Positions 1 through 8,588 of a stretch of 38,633 nt of DNA are shown here, piece after piece. The notes under the pieces are model-generated. The model was not told the DNA's origin. It did not search any database and saw nothing but the letters and a program-made list of their open reading frames with translations. The stretch spans positions 1-38,633 of the IMG/VR virus record IMGVR_UViG_3300034061_003220; one strand, given 5' to 3'. Positions within the stretch are counted from its first letter, which is position 1. Every line of letters begins with the position of its first letter. Origin of the DNA: a virus. The translations under genes and the position numbers were made by a program.

Positions 1-3000
1 GTCCGAGTGTGGTGATGGAGCTTCCCAAAATACCGACGACAAAAGACGGTATCATTTTAGAGACGGCATCAAACGCCGCGCCTGCGGCTGCATTTCCGAA
101 GTCTGCTAGAGTTGCTTTACCTGAAGCGGCAAGCGTTCCAAATTGCTCTAATGTTTGACCGACAAATTCATTAAATACTTTCTGATTGCCTTCCATGCCT
201 TGAGCGTTTTTCTTGAATATCTCGGATTGAGATTTTAGCACACTCGCGGCCGCTTGATCTCCTGCAGTTTTGAGTCTTTGCAAGAAAGTTACTTCGGTTT
301 GCTCTTCGACTTGTTTTCTTTGCGCGTCGATCTCTGCAACTTTTGCAGCATAATCCTCAAAGCTAATTTCTCTCTTTGCAAGACTCTTTGTTAAGTCGTC
401 CTCTTCAGCATTGAGCGCTCCTAATCTCTCTTGTCTAATTTGCTCATTTGTCTCGCGCTCTTTCATTATCTTTTCGGTGTTAAAAGCATCATTAAGCGCG
501 GCTTGAAAAGTAAGAAGAGCACCAGACAAACCAGAATTTTTCTCTATTTCCGCTGCAGAGTCTTTTGCAAATTTATCAAGCTTAGTTTTCGCATCGTTAA
601 GAGCGGTCTGGTTAGCGTCGAGTTGTTGCTCTAAGAGTCTTTGAGTCTTATCATCGCCGAGGCCGATAGCCACATCGATAGCAGCTTGAATATCAAGCGC
701 TTGTCCTTTGACATAATTTGCGTATGAGTCGTATGAGTCTTGGACTTTTTTGAGTTCTTCAGTTGTTTTTACCGCACTTGCTGGTATAAGATTATCAAGC
801 GAGCCCTCTAATGTTTTCGACTGATCTTGAATTCGCTTAACTAGGTTTTTCAGTTGGTCTTGAATTTCTTTGTCATTTTCTGCGCCTAGTTTGGCGTTTA
901 TTCTTACCTCGAATTTACCTACTTCAGTAAGCAACTTGCGAACATTAAGAGTCGCATCTGCTACATTCTCATCTTTGCCAAGTTTTACACCGAGTACTAG
1001 ATTGCCTTGCGCGTCTCTAGTAGTTCCGAATGTATTTTCTATAGTCTTAGTTAAAGCCTCTGCAGTCGGTGCTGCATTAGGATCTTGAGAAAGTTTAAGT
1101 TGTATCTCTTCTTTGTTTAGTCCTTGTTGCTCAAATTTAGTTACTTGCTCTTTGCGGTATATTTCGATACCATCAATATAGCTCTTATATCGTGCGAGTG
1201 CTTTCTTGTACTCGGAATCAGCAGGGGTTCCGCTTGGCTTAGGATCGCCTTTTGGCGGTGGCTTTGTAGTATCCTCTAACTTCTTATTCACCTCTACAAC
1301 GGTATCGGCTGTTTTCTTGTAGGCATTTAGGGCTGCAATTTGAGAATTATACGCTGTGGATACCGCTTGTAGTGCTTTGCTGTTACTTGCTAGCTCTCTT
1401 GTAGCTTTTGCATATGCATCGGTTGCTTGTTCTTGAGTGCTTGCACTATATAAAGCTTTAGCAAAAGCATTTACTGCAGCATTGCCATAAGAATCAGTAA
1501 CTACTCCTAATGTTTTTGTAGTTGCGATTGCCTCTTCTATCGCTTCATTTCTCTTTGCAAAGCTAAGAGTCTGATTTGCTGCCATTAATGCCTTGTCAAG
1601 CCTTGCAGATTCAGCTGCAAGACCTTTTAAACTATCACCAGCTCTATTTGCAATAGCTTGAACTCCGTCAAGATTATCCTTATAGCTTGCAGTATTCTTA
1701 ACAAGATCAGGATACTCTTTACTCAAGTCACCTGTTAGTTGTTTCATGCGAGCGGTTTCGGCATTTGTTAGCTTCTTCTTCTCAGATAGCTTGATAAACT
1801 CTTCGGCCATAGACTTCGTGCCTTTGGTCATGGTAGTTTGCTCTTCATTCGCTTTCTTTTGCGTTTGAATTAACTCTACATTTGCCTCTGCTTGCTCACG
1901 AGTCTCTTCGGCTGATACGCTTAGTGCATCTGTAATTGCATAGATACCAGCTCCGAGTACTGCTAGGGCTGCTACGACCGCTCCAATAGGATTAAGAGAC
2001 ATTGCAAGATTCCACGCATATTGTGCGACGGTTGCAATTGATATTGATCCTCCTAGAGCTGTTTGAACGGCTGCATAGGCCGCCGTAGCCGCCGTGGATA
2101 TACCAACTACGATATTATATCCTGCAAAAGCGGCTGCGATAGTACCTACAACGGTTGCAATAGTGCCTAAGTTTGCTGATACAAAATTAATAATCGGAGT
2201 CAAGGTCTTAAATACGCCATCGAGTGCAAGTACAATCGATTGCGACGCTTGTTGAAAAGCAAGTTCTAACTTCTTGGAGAATGCATCAAAAGTAAGATAT
2301 TGCCCCGCTGCGTTTTGAGCCTCTTTACCTGCTTGCAATGCCTTTGCTGCGATTTCTTCCTTTGGTATCGGCGCTCCAAACATTCTCGCATAGGCTTCAG
2401 CCCCTAAGTCTTCGGCGGGCGTTCCTGCAATGGCTACTTGTAATTGACTTCGCATCGCTTCGGAGATATCACCAGCCGAGAATGCCTCTTCGATTGCCCC
2501 GCCTGATCGCTCCAAAAATTCTTTTATTGAGATTTGCCCTGAAGTTGCGAGTCCTTCTAATTCTTTTAGGGTCGCTCCCATTGCTTTCGGCAAAGAGCCT
2601 TGTATATCTGCAATTGCCTTTGCAGTATCACCTGCTTTAAGCCTGATTTGAGCCTCTTTGATTGAGTCTCCAATCTTATCGGTAGTAAATAATCCCTCTT
2701 GACCGGCTACGGCAATTTGAGCCGCAAACTCTTCAGCGGAGAATCCCGCTTCTTGCAATAATCCCGAGTATTCTGCAATGGTATCAAGTACATCATCTTG
2801 CGAAGTTTTACCCTCTTTTGCGGCGAATGCAATAAGATTAAATGCCTCTTGCCCTTCTAGTCCGAATTGTCGTACAAACGGAGCGGACTTTGATACGACT
2901 TCGTTAACATCCTTATCGTAGAGACTTCCAAGAGCCGCCGCGTTTTTGACAAATTCTCCAATCTGATCATTAGGCAAAGCATCCTGCAATGAAGCCTTTG

Positions 3001-3517
3001 CATTTGCAATGGCTTTTGTGGCCTCTGCTAAACTACCACCAACGCCTCCGATAAATGCATCCTCTGCACTTGCTTTGAGTGCTTCGAACTCTTCGCCTGA
3101 AGCGCCTGTAGCTGCTTGCAAATTACCTTGCGCGGCTACAAGCTCGCGACCGCCATCGATAATAGCTCCAAATCCATCGGCTACAGCTCCAAGACCCGCC
3201 TGAATACCAGCGGCCAAGCCACCACCTACAAGCCCTCCAATCAAGCCACCGCTAAGAGCGTCACCTAGCCCGCCTTTCAAGCCTTCAAATACACCGCCAA
3301 GTCCACCTGCAGAATCACCAACGCCATCAATCGCCGCGGATAGCTTGTTGACATCTGCAACGGCTCCGGATGTATTTATATCGGCCATTTTATCAAGTGC
3401 TTGGTCGGTTTGCTTCGACTCATTTTGCACCTGATTAAGTTCGGTAGTGACTTTATTCAGACCTGAAAACAGTTCGGATGCATCCAGTCCTAATTTAATT
3501 TTGATATCATCGGCCAT
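1..3517 (-). CDS. Tape measure protein, 3' end cut by window edge
   Basis: At least 1,172 codons are open from an ATG at 3517 to the left edge with no stop. The product begins MADDIKIKLGLDASELFSGL. A Gly/Ala-rich hydrophobic stretch follows at about residues 75-110, then a second hydrophobic block near 455-530, then long Ala/Lys/Glu/Gln-rich coiled-coil segments. Close to the edge it becomes hydrophobic again (MIPSFVVGILGSS). Great length, alternating coiled coil and membrane-like blocks, and position directly downstream of the tail chaperone pair identify the tail-length ruler of a long-tailed phage, which also enters the host membrane during DNA ejection. It overlaps the preceding ORF by 11 nt. 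The C-terminal part is missing, so tail length cannot be calculated. Confidence 0.93.
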   Translation of the reverse strand, partial: MADDIKIKLGLDASELFSGLNKVTTELNQVQNESKQTDQALDKMADINTSGAVADVNKLSAAIDGVGDSAGGLGGVFEGLKGGLGDALSGGLIGGLVGGGLAAGIQAGLGAVADGFGAIIDGGRELVAAQGNLQAATGASGEEFEALKASAEDAFIGGVGGSLAEATKAIANAKASLQDALPNDQIGEFVKNAAALGSLYDKDVNEVVSKSAPFVRQFGLEGQEAFNLIAFAAKEGKTSQDDVLDTIAEYSGLLQEAGFSAEEFAAQIAVAGQEGLFTTDKIGDSIKEAQIRLKAGDTAKAIADIQGSLPKAMGATLKELEGLATSGQISIKEFLERSGGAIEEAFSAGDISEAMRSQLQVAIAGTPAEDLGAEAYARMFGAPIPKEEIAAKALQAGKEAQNAAGQYLTFDAFSKKLELAFQQASQSIVLALDGVFKTLTPIINFVSANLGTIATVVGTIAAAFAGYNIVVGISTAATAAYAAVQTALGGSISIATVAQYAWNLAMSLNPIGAVVAALAVLGAGIYAITDALSVSAEETREQAEANVELIQTQKKANEEQTTMTKGTKSMAEEFIKLSEKKKLTNAETARMKQLTGDLSKEYPDLVKNTASYKDNLDGVQAIANRAGDSLKGLAAESARLDKALMAANQTLSFAKRNEAIEEAIATTKTLGVVTDSYGNAAVNAFAKALYSASTQEQATDAYAKATRELASNSKALQAVSTAYNSQIAALNAYKKTADTVVEVNKKLEDTTKPPPKGDPKPSGTPADSEYKKALARYKSYIDGIEIYRKEQVTKFEQQGLNKEEIQLKLSQDPNAAPTAEALTKTIENTFGTTRDAQGNLVLGVKLGKDENVADATLNVRKLLTEVGKFEVRINAKLGAENDKEIQDQLKNLVKRIQDQSKTLEGSLDNLIPASAVKTTEELKKVQDSYDSYANYVKGQALDIQAAIDVAIGLGDDKTQRLLEQQLDANQTALNDAKTKLDKFAKDSAAEIEKNSGLSGALLTFQAALNDAFNTEKIMKERETNEQIRQERLGALNAEEDDLTKSLAKREISFEDYAAKVAEIDAQRKQVEEQTEVTFLQRLKTAGDQAAASVLKSQSEIFKKNAQGMEGNQKVFNEFVGQTLEQFGTLAASGKATLADFGNAAAGAAFDAVSKMIPSFVVGILGSSITTLG

Positions 3518-3803
3518 TGATTCTGCGCTCCATTTTGCGGCGTTCTTTGTGGTAAGTTATTGTATAGGCATAAGTACGGATTACATCCACGCGAGCCGTG
3601 TCGTAATATAGTCTTAGATACGCTGCAGGATCGCCGCCTGCAACGCCTTTGAATATCCAATATGAGCCTACAATTTCGCCAAGATAATAAGCACTCTCAT
3701 CTCCGTCCGTCTCTTCATACTCATCATCGTCTGGGTCGTTAAATACAGTCAAGTCCTCAAGATAGTACTCACATAATGCGGACTCTTCTGCATACCGTTT
3801 CAC
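3507..3803 (-). CDS. Tail assembly chaperone, frameshift-extension ORF
   Basis: A 98-aa acidic then basic protein begins at a GTG codon (3803) with no good SD. It overlaps the upstream chaperone ORF by 35 nt in the +1 frame and the tape measure by 11 nt. In long-tailed phages the pair of genes between major tail protein and tape measure makes a short chaperone and a frameshifted longer form, like lambda gpG and gpGT. Here the reading frame is open only from codon AGT at 3812, just upstream of a T6 run, because a TAA lies at 3815-3813. It is therefore more likely translated as a C-terminal extension than from its own start. Acidic residues cluster at about 22-40 (DPDDDEYEE). Confidence 0.7.
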   Translation of the reverse strand: MKRYAEESALCEYYLEDLTVFNDPDDDEYEETDGDESAYYLGEIVGSYWIFKGVAGGDPAAYLRLYYDTARVDVIRTYAYTITYHKERRKMERRINGR

Positions 3804-4266
3804 GAAAAAACTTTAGTGAGTCCAAGATTCCGTCTAAGTCTTGGTTTTGCCAAAAGTCGGAATCAGCCTCGGACTGAATGCCAGCTAAAAGCTCGGTATT
3901 TTGCACTTTGCTTTCATCGATTACGGCTTTGACAAATTGGAATACTTTTGGAATCGTAGTTTCATCGACATTGATAAGCTCGAATAGATTTGCTCTGACT
4001 TTTAGATATGCAGTCTTGACAATTTCTTGGAACTCGAACTCTTGCATAATGTCCTTAAAAGCGTCTTGCCCCTTTGTTAAGTCTATCTTTTTTGCAAGGC
4101 TCTCGCGGCTAAATACCTTCTCCATGATCTCGGTCTCGGCGGCTGCTTGAGCGCCTTTAGTATTTGCAAGTTCAGAGAGAAGCGGCGTAACCTTGTCATA
4201 AAGAGCGGGGGTCAATTTTGAATAGAGTGCTACTTCGTGTGCTGTTTCGTTTAGATATAATTTCAT
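3769..4266 (-). CDS. Tail assembly chaperone, zero-frame protein
   Basis: A 165-aa protein, largely helical in character, with a conserved-looking centre (FEFQEIVKTAYLKVRANLFELI, about residues 78-100). It starts at ATG 4266 with GGAG eight bases upstream. It lies between the major tail protein and the tape measure, where lambda-like phages encode the chaperone that coats the tape measure during tail assembly. The last eleven or so codons after the T6 run are out of frame with the downstream ORF, as expected for a short form that also yields a longer frameshifted product. The role rests on synteny more than on sequence motifs. Confidence 0.65.
   Translation of the reverse strand: MKLYLNETAHEVALYSKLTPALYDKVTPLLSELANTKGAQAAAETEIMEKVFSRESLAKKIDLTKGQDAFKDIMQEFEFQEIVKTAYLKVRANLFELINVDETTIPKVFQFVKAVIDESKVQNTELLAGIQSEADSDFWQNQDLDGILDSLKFFRETVCRRVRIM
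3804..3811 (-). promoter_or_regulatory. Probable programmed ribosomal frameshift site (T6 run)
   Basis: On the coding strand the sequence is AAG TTT TTT CGT in the chaperone frame. A P-site tRNA-Phe can re-pair perfectly after a +1 slip (TTT to TTC) or a -2 slip within the six Ts. Either move enters the downstream ORF, which lies in exactly that frame and has a TAA two codons upstream of the T6 run. A canonical -1 slip would enter the third frame, not this ORF. The site is placed by frame logic and by the known habit of this gene pair; slippage itself is inferred. Confidence 0.6.
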
Positions 4267-4282
4267 GCTATCTCCATAGTAA

Positions 4283-4310
4283 AAATAATGGGGCGGGTTT
4301 TGCCCGCCCC
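4283..4310 (-). terminator. Intrinsic terminator after major tail protein
   Basis: The minus strand reads GGGGCGGG, a short A-rich loop, CCCGCCCC, then ATTATTTTT. The GC-only 8-bp stem and following T-rich tract form a standard Rho-independent terminator 8 nt past the major tail protein stop. Such signals commonly limit read-through from abundant tail-tube genes into the chaperone and tape measure, which are needed in smaller amounts. The chaperone SD lies just downstream of the T tract. Confidence 0.85.
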
Positions 4311-4317
4311 GTGTGTA

Positions 4318-4869
4318 TTAGACCGCTGCGTCATTGAACCAAACTTCTTTGTATCCAATCTTTGCAGGGATTGTCACCGCTGACAAACCTGTTACCAAAG
4401 ATGTCAAGAAGTAACTTGTACCGATAACAAGATCTGTATCATTATTTACAACATCGCCTGCTACTTTGGGCTTAGTGTATTTACCTGATTCTTGGTCAAA
4501 CGCGCCTGAGTCTTGTGCTAATTTGCAAAGCATCAAAACAATTTTGCGCTTCTTAGGAGTAGAGTTTGTATCTACACCACCGTATACGATTTGCAAAAGT
4601 GTATCGCTTGTCGCTTGTGAAGAGTTGAACTTTGTCCCGTCTTCATATTCCCCTTGATCTGCAGTGACCGTTGTAATAGGTGCATAGTTTTCAAGGAATG
4701 AAGTGAGTGCCGGATCGTCTTCGTTTTGATCGATTGTAAAAGTCGTGCGTGTTAATGAAGTCTTGATTTTGCGCTTCATTGTATGAATTGCGGTAGCTCC
4801 TACTGTAGGTGCTGTTCCGAGTTCATTTGCTGTATAGAATACGCTAAGGTTAGCGCCGCCTACTACCAT
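4318..4869 (-). CDS. Major tail (tube) protein, probable
   Basis: A 183-aa, beta-rich protein of the usual tube-protein size. It starts at ATG 4869 behind the SD AAGAGGT. It begins MVVGGANLSVF and contains alternating polar/hydrophobic strands plus a loop with DQGEYEDGTKF (about residues 71-81). It sits between the head-tail completion genes (with one glycosyltransferase inserted) and the chaperone pair, and is followed by a strong terminator, both typical of the tail tube gene. No unmistakable family motif was recognised, so the call rests on size, composition and order. Confidence 0.72.
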   Translation of the reverse strand: MVVGGANLSVFYTANELGTAPTVGATAIHTMKRKIKTSLTRTTFTIDQNEDDPALTSFLENYAPITTVTADQGEYEDGTKFNSSQATSDTLLQIVYGGVDTNSTPKKRKIVLMLCKLAQDSGAFDQESGKYTKPKVAGDVVNNDTDLVIGTSYFLTSLVTGLSAVTIPAKIGYKEVWFNDAAV

Positions 4870-4873
4870 GATA

Positions 4874-5569
4874 TTACCTCTTAGATAATTGTTTTAGATA
4901 TGAAAATGTGTTAACTAAATAATCCCAGTTTCTTTGTGATTTATCGCGTGTGTATTCTCTTACCATTAGGCCTCCGTTTCGTTCTGCTTTATGCATTAAG
5001 ACTTCAGTATCTTGACTATATCCTTTATGATACAAAAGTATATCTGTATCGGCTACGACCGTACCATTCGGATCTACTTCGAGCGTCTCATGGCATATTC
5101 TTTGCCATTTGAGAAACGCGCTTCTTCTATGCAGTCGCATTGCCGGTATATTATACCTCTTTCGAATATGCGTATATTGCGGGTCAAGGTCTGCATTGCA
5201 TCCTGCAATTGACAAATAAGCCGCGACCGCTTCGCTTTCGTTAAGCTCTTGGATATACGCCCAAAACTCATCTTCAGGACTTGCAAGGCGCTCATCAGAA
5301 TCCATGTGCAAAATCCAGTCTCCAGCCGCATACTCATCGAGCTTATTTCTGCAATAACTGAAGTCGAAATACTCTTCGAAGTCTGGATATTCCCATGAGA
5401 GAACTATATGGTCCGAAGTACGACCGACTTCTTGAAAAACAGGCTCTTTAAGTTTTGGATTTACCGCCGTGCGAAGTGCTACGACTTCGACATTATCACT
5501 CGGTAAAGAATCCCTCCATCCTTTCAGGTCATCTCCATCCTGAAAGATTACACATGCACTTAACTTCAT
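4874..5569 (-). CDS. Family 2-type glycosyltransferase
   Basis: A 231-aa protein with a GT-A style core: an N-terminal strand (MKLSACVIFQDGDD), FSYCRNKLDEYAAGDWILHMD at about residues 70-90, and the metal-binding DxD in MDSDE (Asp90, Asp92). The RN...A...W.L..D.DE pattern is typical of GT2 enzymes such as the WaaE/SunS group, which transfer a sugar from a nucleotide-sugar donor. It starts at ATG 5569 with the strong SD GAGGAGAT. Its position is unusual, inserted in the structural operon between the tail completion gene and the tail tube gene. That suggests glycosylation of a virion protein, though a host surface glycan cannot be excluded. Confidence 0.8.
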   Translation of the reverse strand: MKLSACVIFQDGDDLKGWRDSLPSDNVEVVALRTAVNPKLKEPVFQEVGRTSDHIVLSWEYPDFEEYFDFSYCRNKLDEYAAGDWILHMDSDERLASPEDEFWAYIQELNESEAVAAYLSIAGCNADLDPQYTHIRKRYNIPAMRLHRRSAFLKWQRICHETLEVDPNGTVVADTDILLYHKGYSQDTEVLMHKAERNGGLMVREYTRDKSQRNWDYLVNTFSYLKQLSKR

Positions 5570-6030
5570 ACATCTCCTCTGTAATATACCGTCCTAAAAG
5601 TCATGAAAGATATGCCTTTTGTCTCATCGTCATTAAATGTGACCGCTTGAGCGTCGACAAAATGCACGGGCGCAAAATAAGTGCGCTCATAATCTGACTC
5701 ATAGACATCGGGTTTGTAGTTTGTGAGCTTATTCTCGATTGCCTCGCATAAGTCTGCAAGCGCCTCGCGTAAATTAGCTTTGCCCGCCGTGCTATTCTTC
5801 TTTACCTGTACTCCGACAAGTAAATACATATCCAAAGTGCCTTTATTTGCAAAAGCAGAATCGTCTTCAAGTCCAATAACCTCGCGAGCGTCGGCACCTG
5901 ACAAAACGCCGACAAAAGGGAACTGATAGGTATTCCATTTATCTAGCATTACTTGGTCATAGACTTTGACCCCACTCATTGTGCGGAGTCTATCTGCTAT
6001 GGATTTGATCGCCGCTGACTCTCTTGCCAT
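5566..6030 (-). CDS. Tail terminator / tail completion protein, probable
   Basis: A 154-aa protein that overlaps the glycosyltransferase by 4 nt and the preceding gene by 34 nt. It begins with an amphipathic helix (ESAAIKSIADRLRTMSGV), then FPFVGVLSGADA and alternating strands with a central helical stretch (ANLREALADLCEAIENKL, about residues 84-101). Size, helix-then-strand pattern and position after the virion-morphogenesis gene match the gpU-like tail terminator group that caps the tail tube. Assignment is by context and general fold impression. Confidence 0.55.
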   Translation of the reverse strand: MARESAAIKSIADRLRTMSGVKVYDQVMLDKWNTYQFPFVGVLSGADAREVIGLEDDSAFANKGTLDMYLLVGVQVKKNSTAGKANLREALADLCEAIENKLTNYKPDVYESDYERTYFAPVHFVDAQAVTFNDDETKGISFMTFRTVYYRGDV

Positions 6031-6590
6031 TGTTGTATTCCGTTTATGACTTGTTGTTTTATATCGCTTGCGAATTTGGTATCATTTCGAAGTCTATCGA
6101 CCGCAGGATTAAAGTACGGGCGGGCGGGTATGTTTACGCCGCCTTTCTTTTCAACACTAAGAGCAAGCCGTTTGAAGTATGGCTGTTTAGTAGTGTAATA
6201 CTTAGCCCAAAAAAACTGAGCCATAACATAAGTTGACTTATTCATCTTTCGACCGCTCTTGCTTTTAATTACGGTCACGGGAGTAGCCTTTATGAAGCCA
6301 CCAAATTCTTGAATAGCTGCGTATTTTATGCTTGACCCGTATTCTACTTCAAAGTTATCTCCATTTTGTGAGACTTTGAAAACATTACCGGGCTGACCTT
6401 TTGTGAAGCTACGGAAGAGAGCGCCTGAGTAAGTTGTTAGCTTATCGCTCTTTGATGGCGCTATCCTATCGGCTTGACCTTGAAAGTTCATATTAGCTCC
6501 GATATACGCCTGCATCACAAAAGGCATGCGCTCCAAGCTCTTCAGAATAACAGGCCGTAAAATGCCCTTTAAAGCTTCGCTATTAATCAT
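5997..6590 (-). CDS. Phage virion morphogenesis / HK97 gp10-like tail completion protein
   Basis: A 197-aa basic protein with the ordered signature of the Mu gpG/HK97 gp10-like group: a Gly-containing turn YSGALFRSFTKG (about residues 54-65), then YGSSIKYAAIQEFGG (about 84-98), then IPARPYFNPAVD (about 154-165). In this family these segments form the beta-barrel and the IPARPF loop of a head-tail joining protein. It starts two bases after the connector gene stop and overlaps the next gene by 34 nt, suggesting coupled translation. Confidence 0.75.
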   Translation of the reverse strand: MINSEALKGILRPVILKSLERMPFVMQAYIGANMNFQGQADRIAPSKSDKLTTYSGALFRSFTKGQPGNVFKVSQNGDNFEVEYGSSIKYAAIQEFGGFIKATPVTVIKSKSGRKMNKSTYVMAQFFWAKYYTTKQPYFKRLALSVEKKGGVNIPARPYFNPAVDRLRNDTKFASDIKQQVINGIQQWQESQRRSNP

Positions 6591-6592
6591 TA

Positions 6593-7219
6593 TTACACCG
6601 TTGGTATAACGAACTGCGCAAAGTATTTATGCCATCCTATATCGGTTTTGAGTGATTGGCTGACTGTTTGACCCGCGCCGCCTGTAGCGACGGAGTTAAG
6701 CCCGAACCAATTACCGCCTTGAGGGCTTTGCTTATATGCAAGAGTGACCATTTCGGCTATTCCTTGCAAGATTGTATATGGCATAGACGCATCACTGAAG
6801 CCAGTTGTTAGCGTCGCCTTGAATTGTCCATTTGTCTTATCACGAAAGACAATGTAATTAGCATACGGCTCGGCGTTCCATGCATAGTTACCCGCGTCAA
6901 AGTTCGCATAAGTTGCAAACTCATTCTCGCGCCACTGCAAAGCCGTAAGAGCCGTGTTAGCATTGTAGGGGATATATTTCCATGAGTGATTCGCTTCGAG
7001 GCCGCGTTGAGCTTTTGAGGCGTAAAATTGGTAATATATCGTCCCACTACGGAGAGGCTGACCGCAATAGCCTTCAGCCTCTACATAGCAAGTTGTTATC
7101 AGGTCATCAAACCAAGTATACAGCGCCGTATCCTCGGAGGTCGGATCGCCATTAACTTCCAAATTAAGAAAGGTCATGAGAGCATTAAACGCCCTCGGAT
7201 TTGCGCTTGTATATGGCAT
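6593..7219 (-). CDS. Head-tail connector (gp6/gp15-like adaptor), probable
   Basis: A 208-aa protein with an N-terminal helical region (FNALMTFLNLEV), then AEGYCGQPLRSGTIYYQFY at about residues 49-67. Connectors of the HK97 gp6 type commonly carry a similar A..Y.G..L segment at the end of the first helices, followed by strand-rich sequence. It starts at ATG 7219 with AGGT upstream and lies between the small capsid-proximal protein and the virion morphogenesis protein, the usual adaptor position. It is longer than a minimal gp6 because of the beta-rich C-terminal half. Confidence 0.6.
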   Translation of the reverse strand: MPYTSANPRAFNALMTFLNLEVNGDPTSEDTALYTWFDDLITTCYVEAEGYCGQPLRSGTIYYQFYASKAQRGLEANHSWKYIPYNANTALTALQWRENEFATYANFDAGNYAWNAEPYANYIVFRDKTNGQFKATLTTGFSDASMPYTILQGIAEMVTLAYKQSPQGGNWFGLNSVATGGAGQTVSQSLKTDIGWHKYFAQFVIPTV

Positions 7220-7221
7220 GG

Positions 7222-7380
7222 TTATTTACCTGTTTTCTTTGTTTCTACTTTCGGCGCTGGCTTTGCATCCTTCGCCTTGCCTTGTTTAATAAGAGCCTCG
7301 GCAATCGCGGCAGGGAGAGAGGTCTCATACCCTGCCGAAACGCCTTTATACGGCTCGATTAGAATTACATCTACGAGCAT
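7222..7380 (-). CDS. Small capsid-proximal protein
   Basis: A 52-aa protein, MLVDVILIEPYKGVSAGYET onward, ending in a Lys/Pro-rich tail (KAKDAKPAPKVETKKTGK). It has a beta start, a G-Y-x-x-x-LP turn and a short helix (AAIAEALIKQG). Small proteins with this Y.G......LP...A..LI..G.A pattern often sit between capsid and connector genes in HK97-type phages. Their role is usually unknown. Start ATG 7380 is 11 nt after the capsid stop, and the stop is 2 nt before the connector start. Confidence 0.7.
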   Translation of the reverse strand: MLVDVILIEPYKGVSAGYETSLPAAIAEALIKQGKAKDAKPAPKVETKKTGK

Positions 7381-7391
7381 AAATCACCTAA

Positions 7392-8576
7392 TTAGGTTGT
7401 TGAAGTTTTGAGAACACCGATAGCACTTGGAGCTGGGAATGCGAAAGCAACGCGCTCGACAACTTCGATACCTTTTTGGTGTGTACCACCCAAACCAGTC
7501 GCACCGAAATACTCTTTGTATTCGTTAACAGTTACATCCTCGCGGATACCCATAACTGTAAACTGATTAAAGTCACAATAGAATGCAGATGCTGTATTCG
7601 CTGCACTCGTTGGGAAGAGTGCATCTGGTACGACATGCATCGGGCGGCCTGTTGGAGTGAAGTATGAATTACCTGCAAGAGCTGTTAAGCCGATGGATGT
7701 AATTTCGATAGGTCTTACTTGATCATAAACAGGGCGGGAGCCTGCTGTTTCTTTCATCAAGAATCCGAATACTGATTGAGGCACTACGAATACACCATTA
7801 GCACCAACGCCAGAATTTACACCGAGGCGCAAGTTCCAAAGGTCAGTCCAAGAGATTTCTCCGAATGTATCCTTACCAGAGTTATTAGCACCACCTTGGC
7901 GAACTGTTGTAGTTCCGGCGATACCAGTCAAGCCTGTAAAGTTAGGGGCATTACCATCACCATTGAAGAACTGCTTGTCTTCTGTTTCAGCAAGAGCGCG
8001 ACCCAATCCATTTACAACATAATCCAAGAATGCAGGGGTTGCATCTTGCAATTGCTCTTCAGAAACGATAGCACCTGCAACTACTTTGCGGGCTGTCATT
8101 GCAGTCGCTGTAAAGAAGTTTGCTGAGTCAGTCAAAGTCAAGCCAGAACCTTCAGCAACCACCGCGCCTGTAAACGCGCCGCTTGATACTAAGTTCTCTG
8201 TTTTACCGCGCATCGGATAGATTTTCGCGAGTGCTCTTGCATATCCGTACTGATCTGCAAAAGACATGATTTCCTCTACCCAAAACTGAGGAACGGCCGC
8301 GCCACCTTGTGCAGTTGTGCCTGTATTGAAGTTTGCTCTTGTCAAATACTTCTCATTTGCTTTGCGTGCAATTTCATCTGCAACGCCGTCGCGTCCTTTG
8401 TGTACTGCAAGAATGTAATCCGCTACGACGCGTGCTTGGTCACGGCGTGCATCATGATCTGCTTTGATAGTTACAAAGCCGTTATTATTTGTTGGCTTTT
8501 GTGAGCGAAGTTGATCAGCAACTTTGCGGTCAACAACTTCTTTCAGTTGGTCTTTTGTTACGATAATGTTTTCCAT
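7392..8576 (-). CDS. Major capsid protein, HK97 fold
   Basis: A 394-aa protein with a helical, charged N-terminal delta-like region (residues 1 to about 75) rich in Lys/Arg/Asp, followed by the typical core: AVPQFWVEEIMSFADQYGYA near residues 94-113 (N-arm and spine helix), VAEGSGLT with TARKVVAGAIVSEE, and FFNGDGNAPNFTGLTGI. These are hallmarks of the phage capsid family that cleaves its delta domain with a prohead protease. The protease gene lies immediately upstream. Start ATG 8576 has AAGGA upstream. Probably one of the most abundant products of the genome. Confidence 0.93.
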   Translation of the reverse strand: MENIIVTKDQLKEVVDRKVADQLRSQKPTNNNGFVTIKADHDARRDQARVVADYILAVHKGRDGVADEIARKANEKYLTRANFNTGTTAQGGAAVPQFWVEEIMSFADQYGYARALAKIYPMRGKTENLVSSGAFTGAVVAEGSGLTLTDSANFFTATAMTARKVVAGAIVSEEQLQDATPAFLDYVVNGLGRALAETEDKQFFNGDGNAPNFTGLTGIAGTTTVRQGGANNSGKDTFGEISWTDLWNLRLGVNSGVGANGVFVVPQSVFGFLMKETAGSRPVYDQVRPIEITSIGLTALAGNSYFTPTGRPMHVVPDALFPTSAANTASAFYCDFNQFTVMGIREDVTVNEYKEYFGATGLGGTHQKGIEVVERVAFAFPAPSAIGVLKTSTT

Positions 8577-8588
8577 TATGCAATATCC

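Noticed and set aside
870-3203. Several plus-strand ORFs of 64-100 codons across the tape measure gene
   Set aside because: All antisense to the tape measure, Leu/Ser/Ala-rich by base composition, and without SD or recognisable domains.
5074-5337. 87-codon minus-strand ORF within the GT2-like gene
   Set aside because: Out-of-frame shadow without domain or SD, while the GT2 frame has a clear DxD and core.
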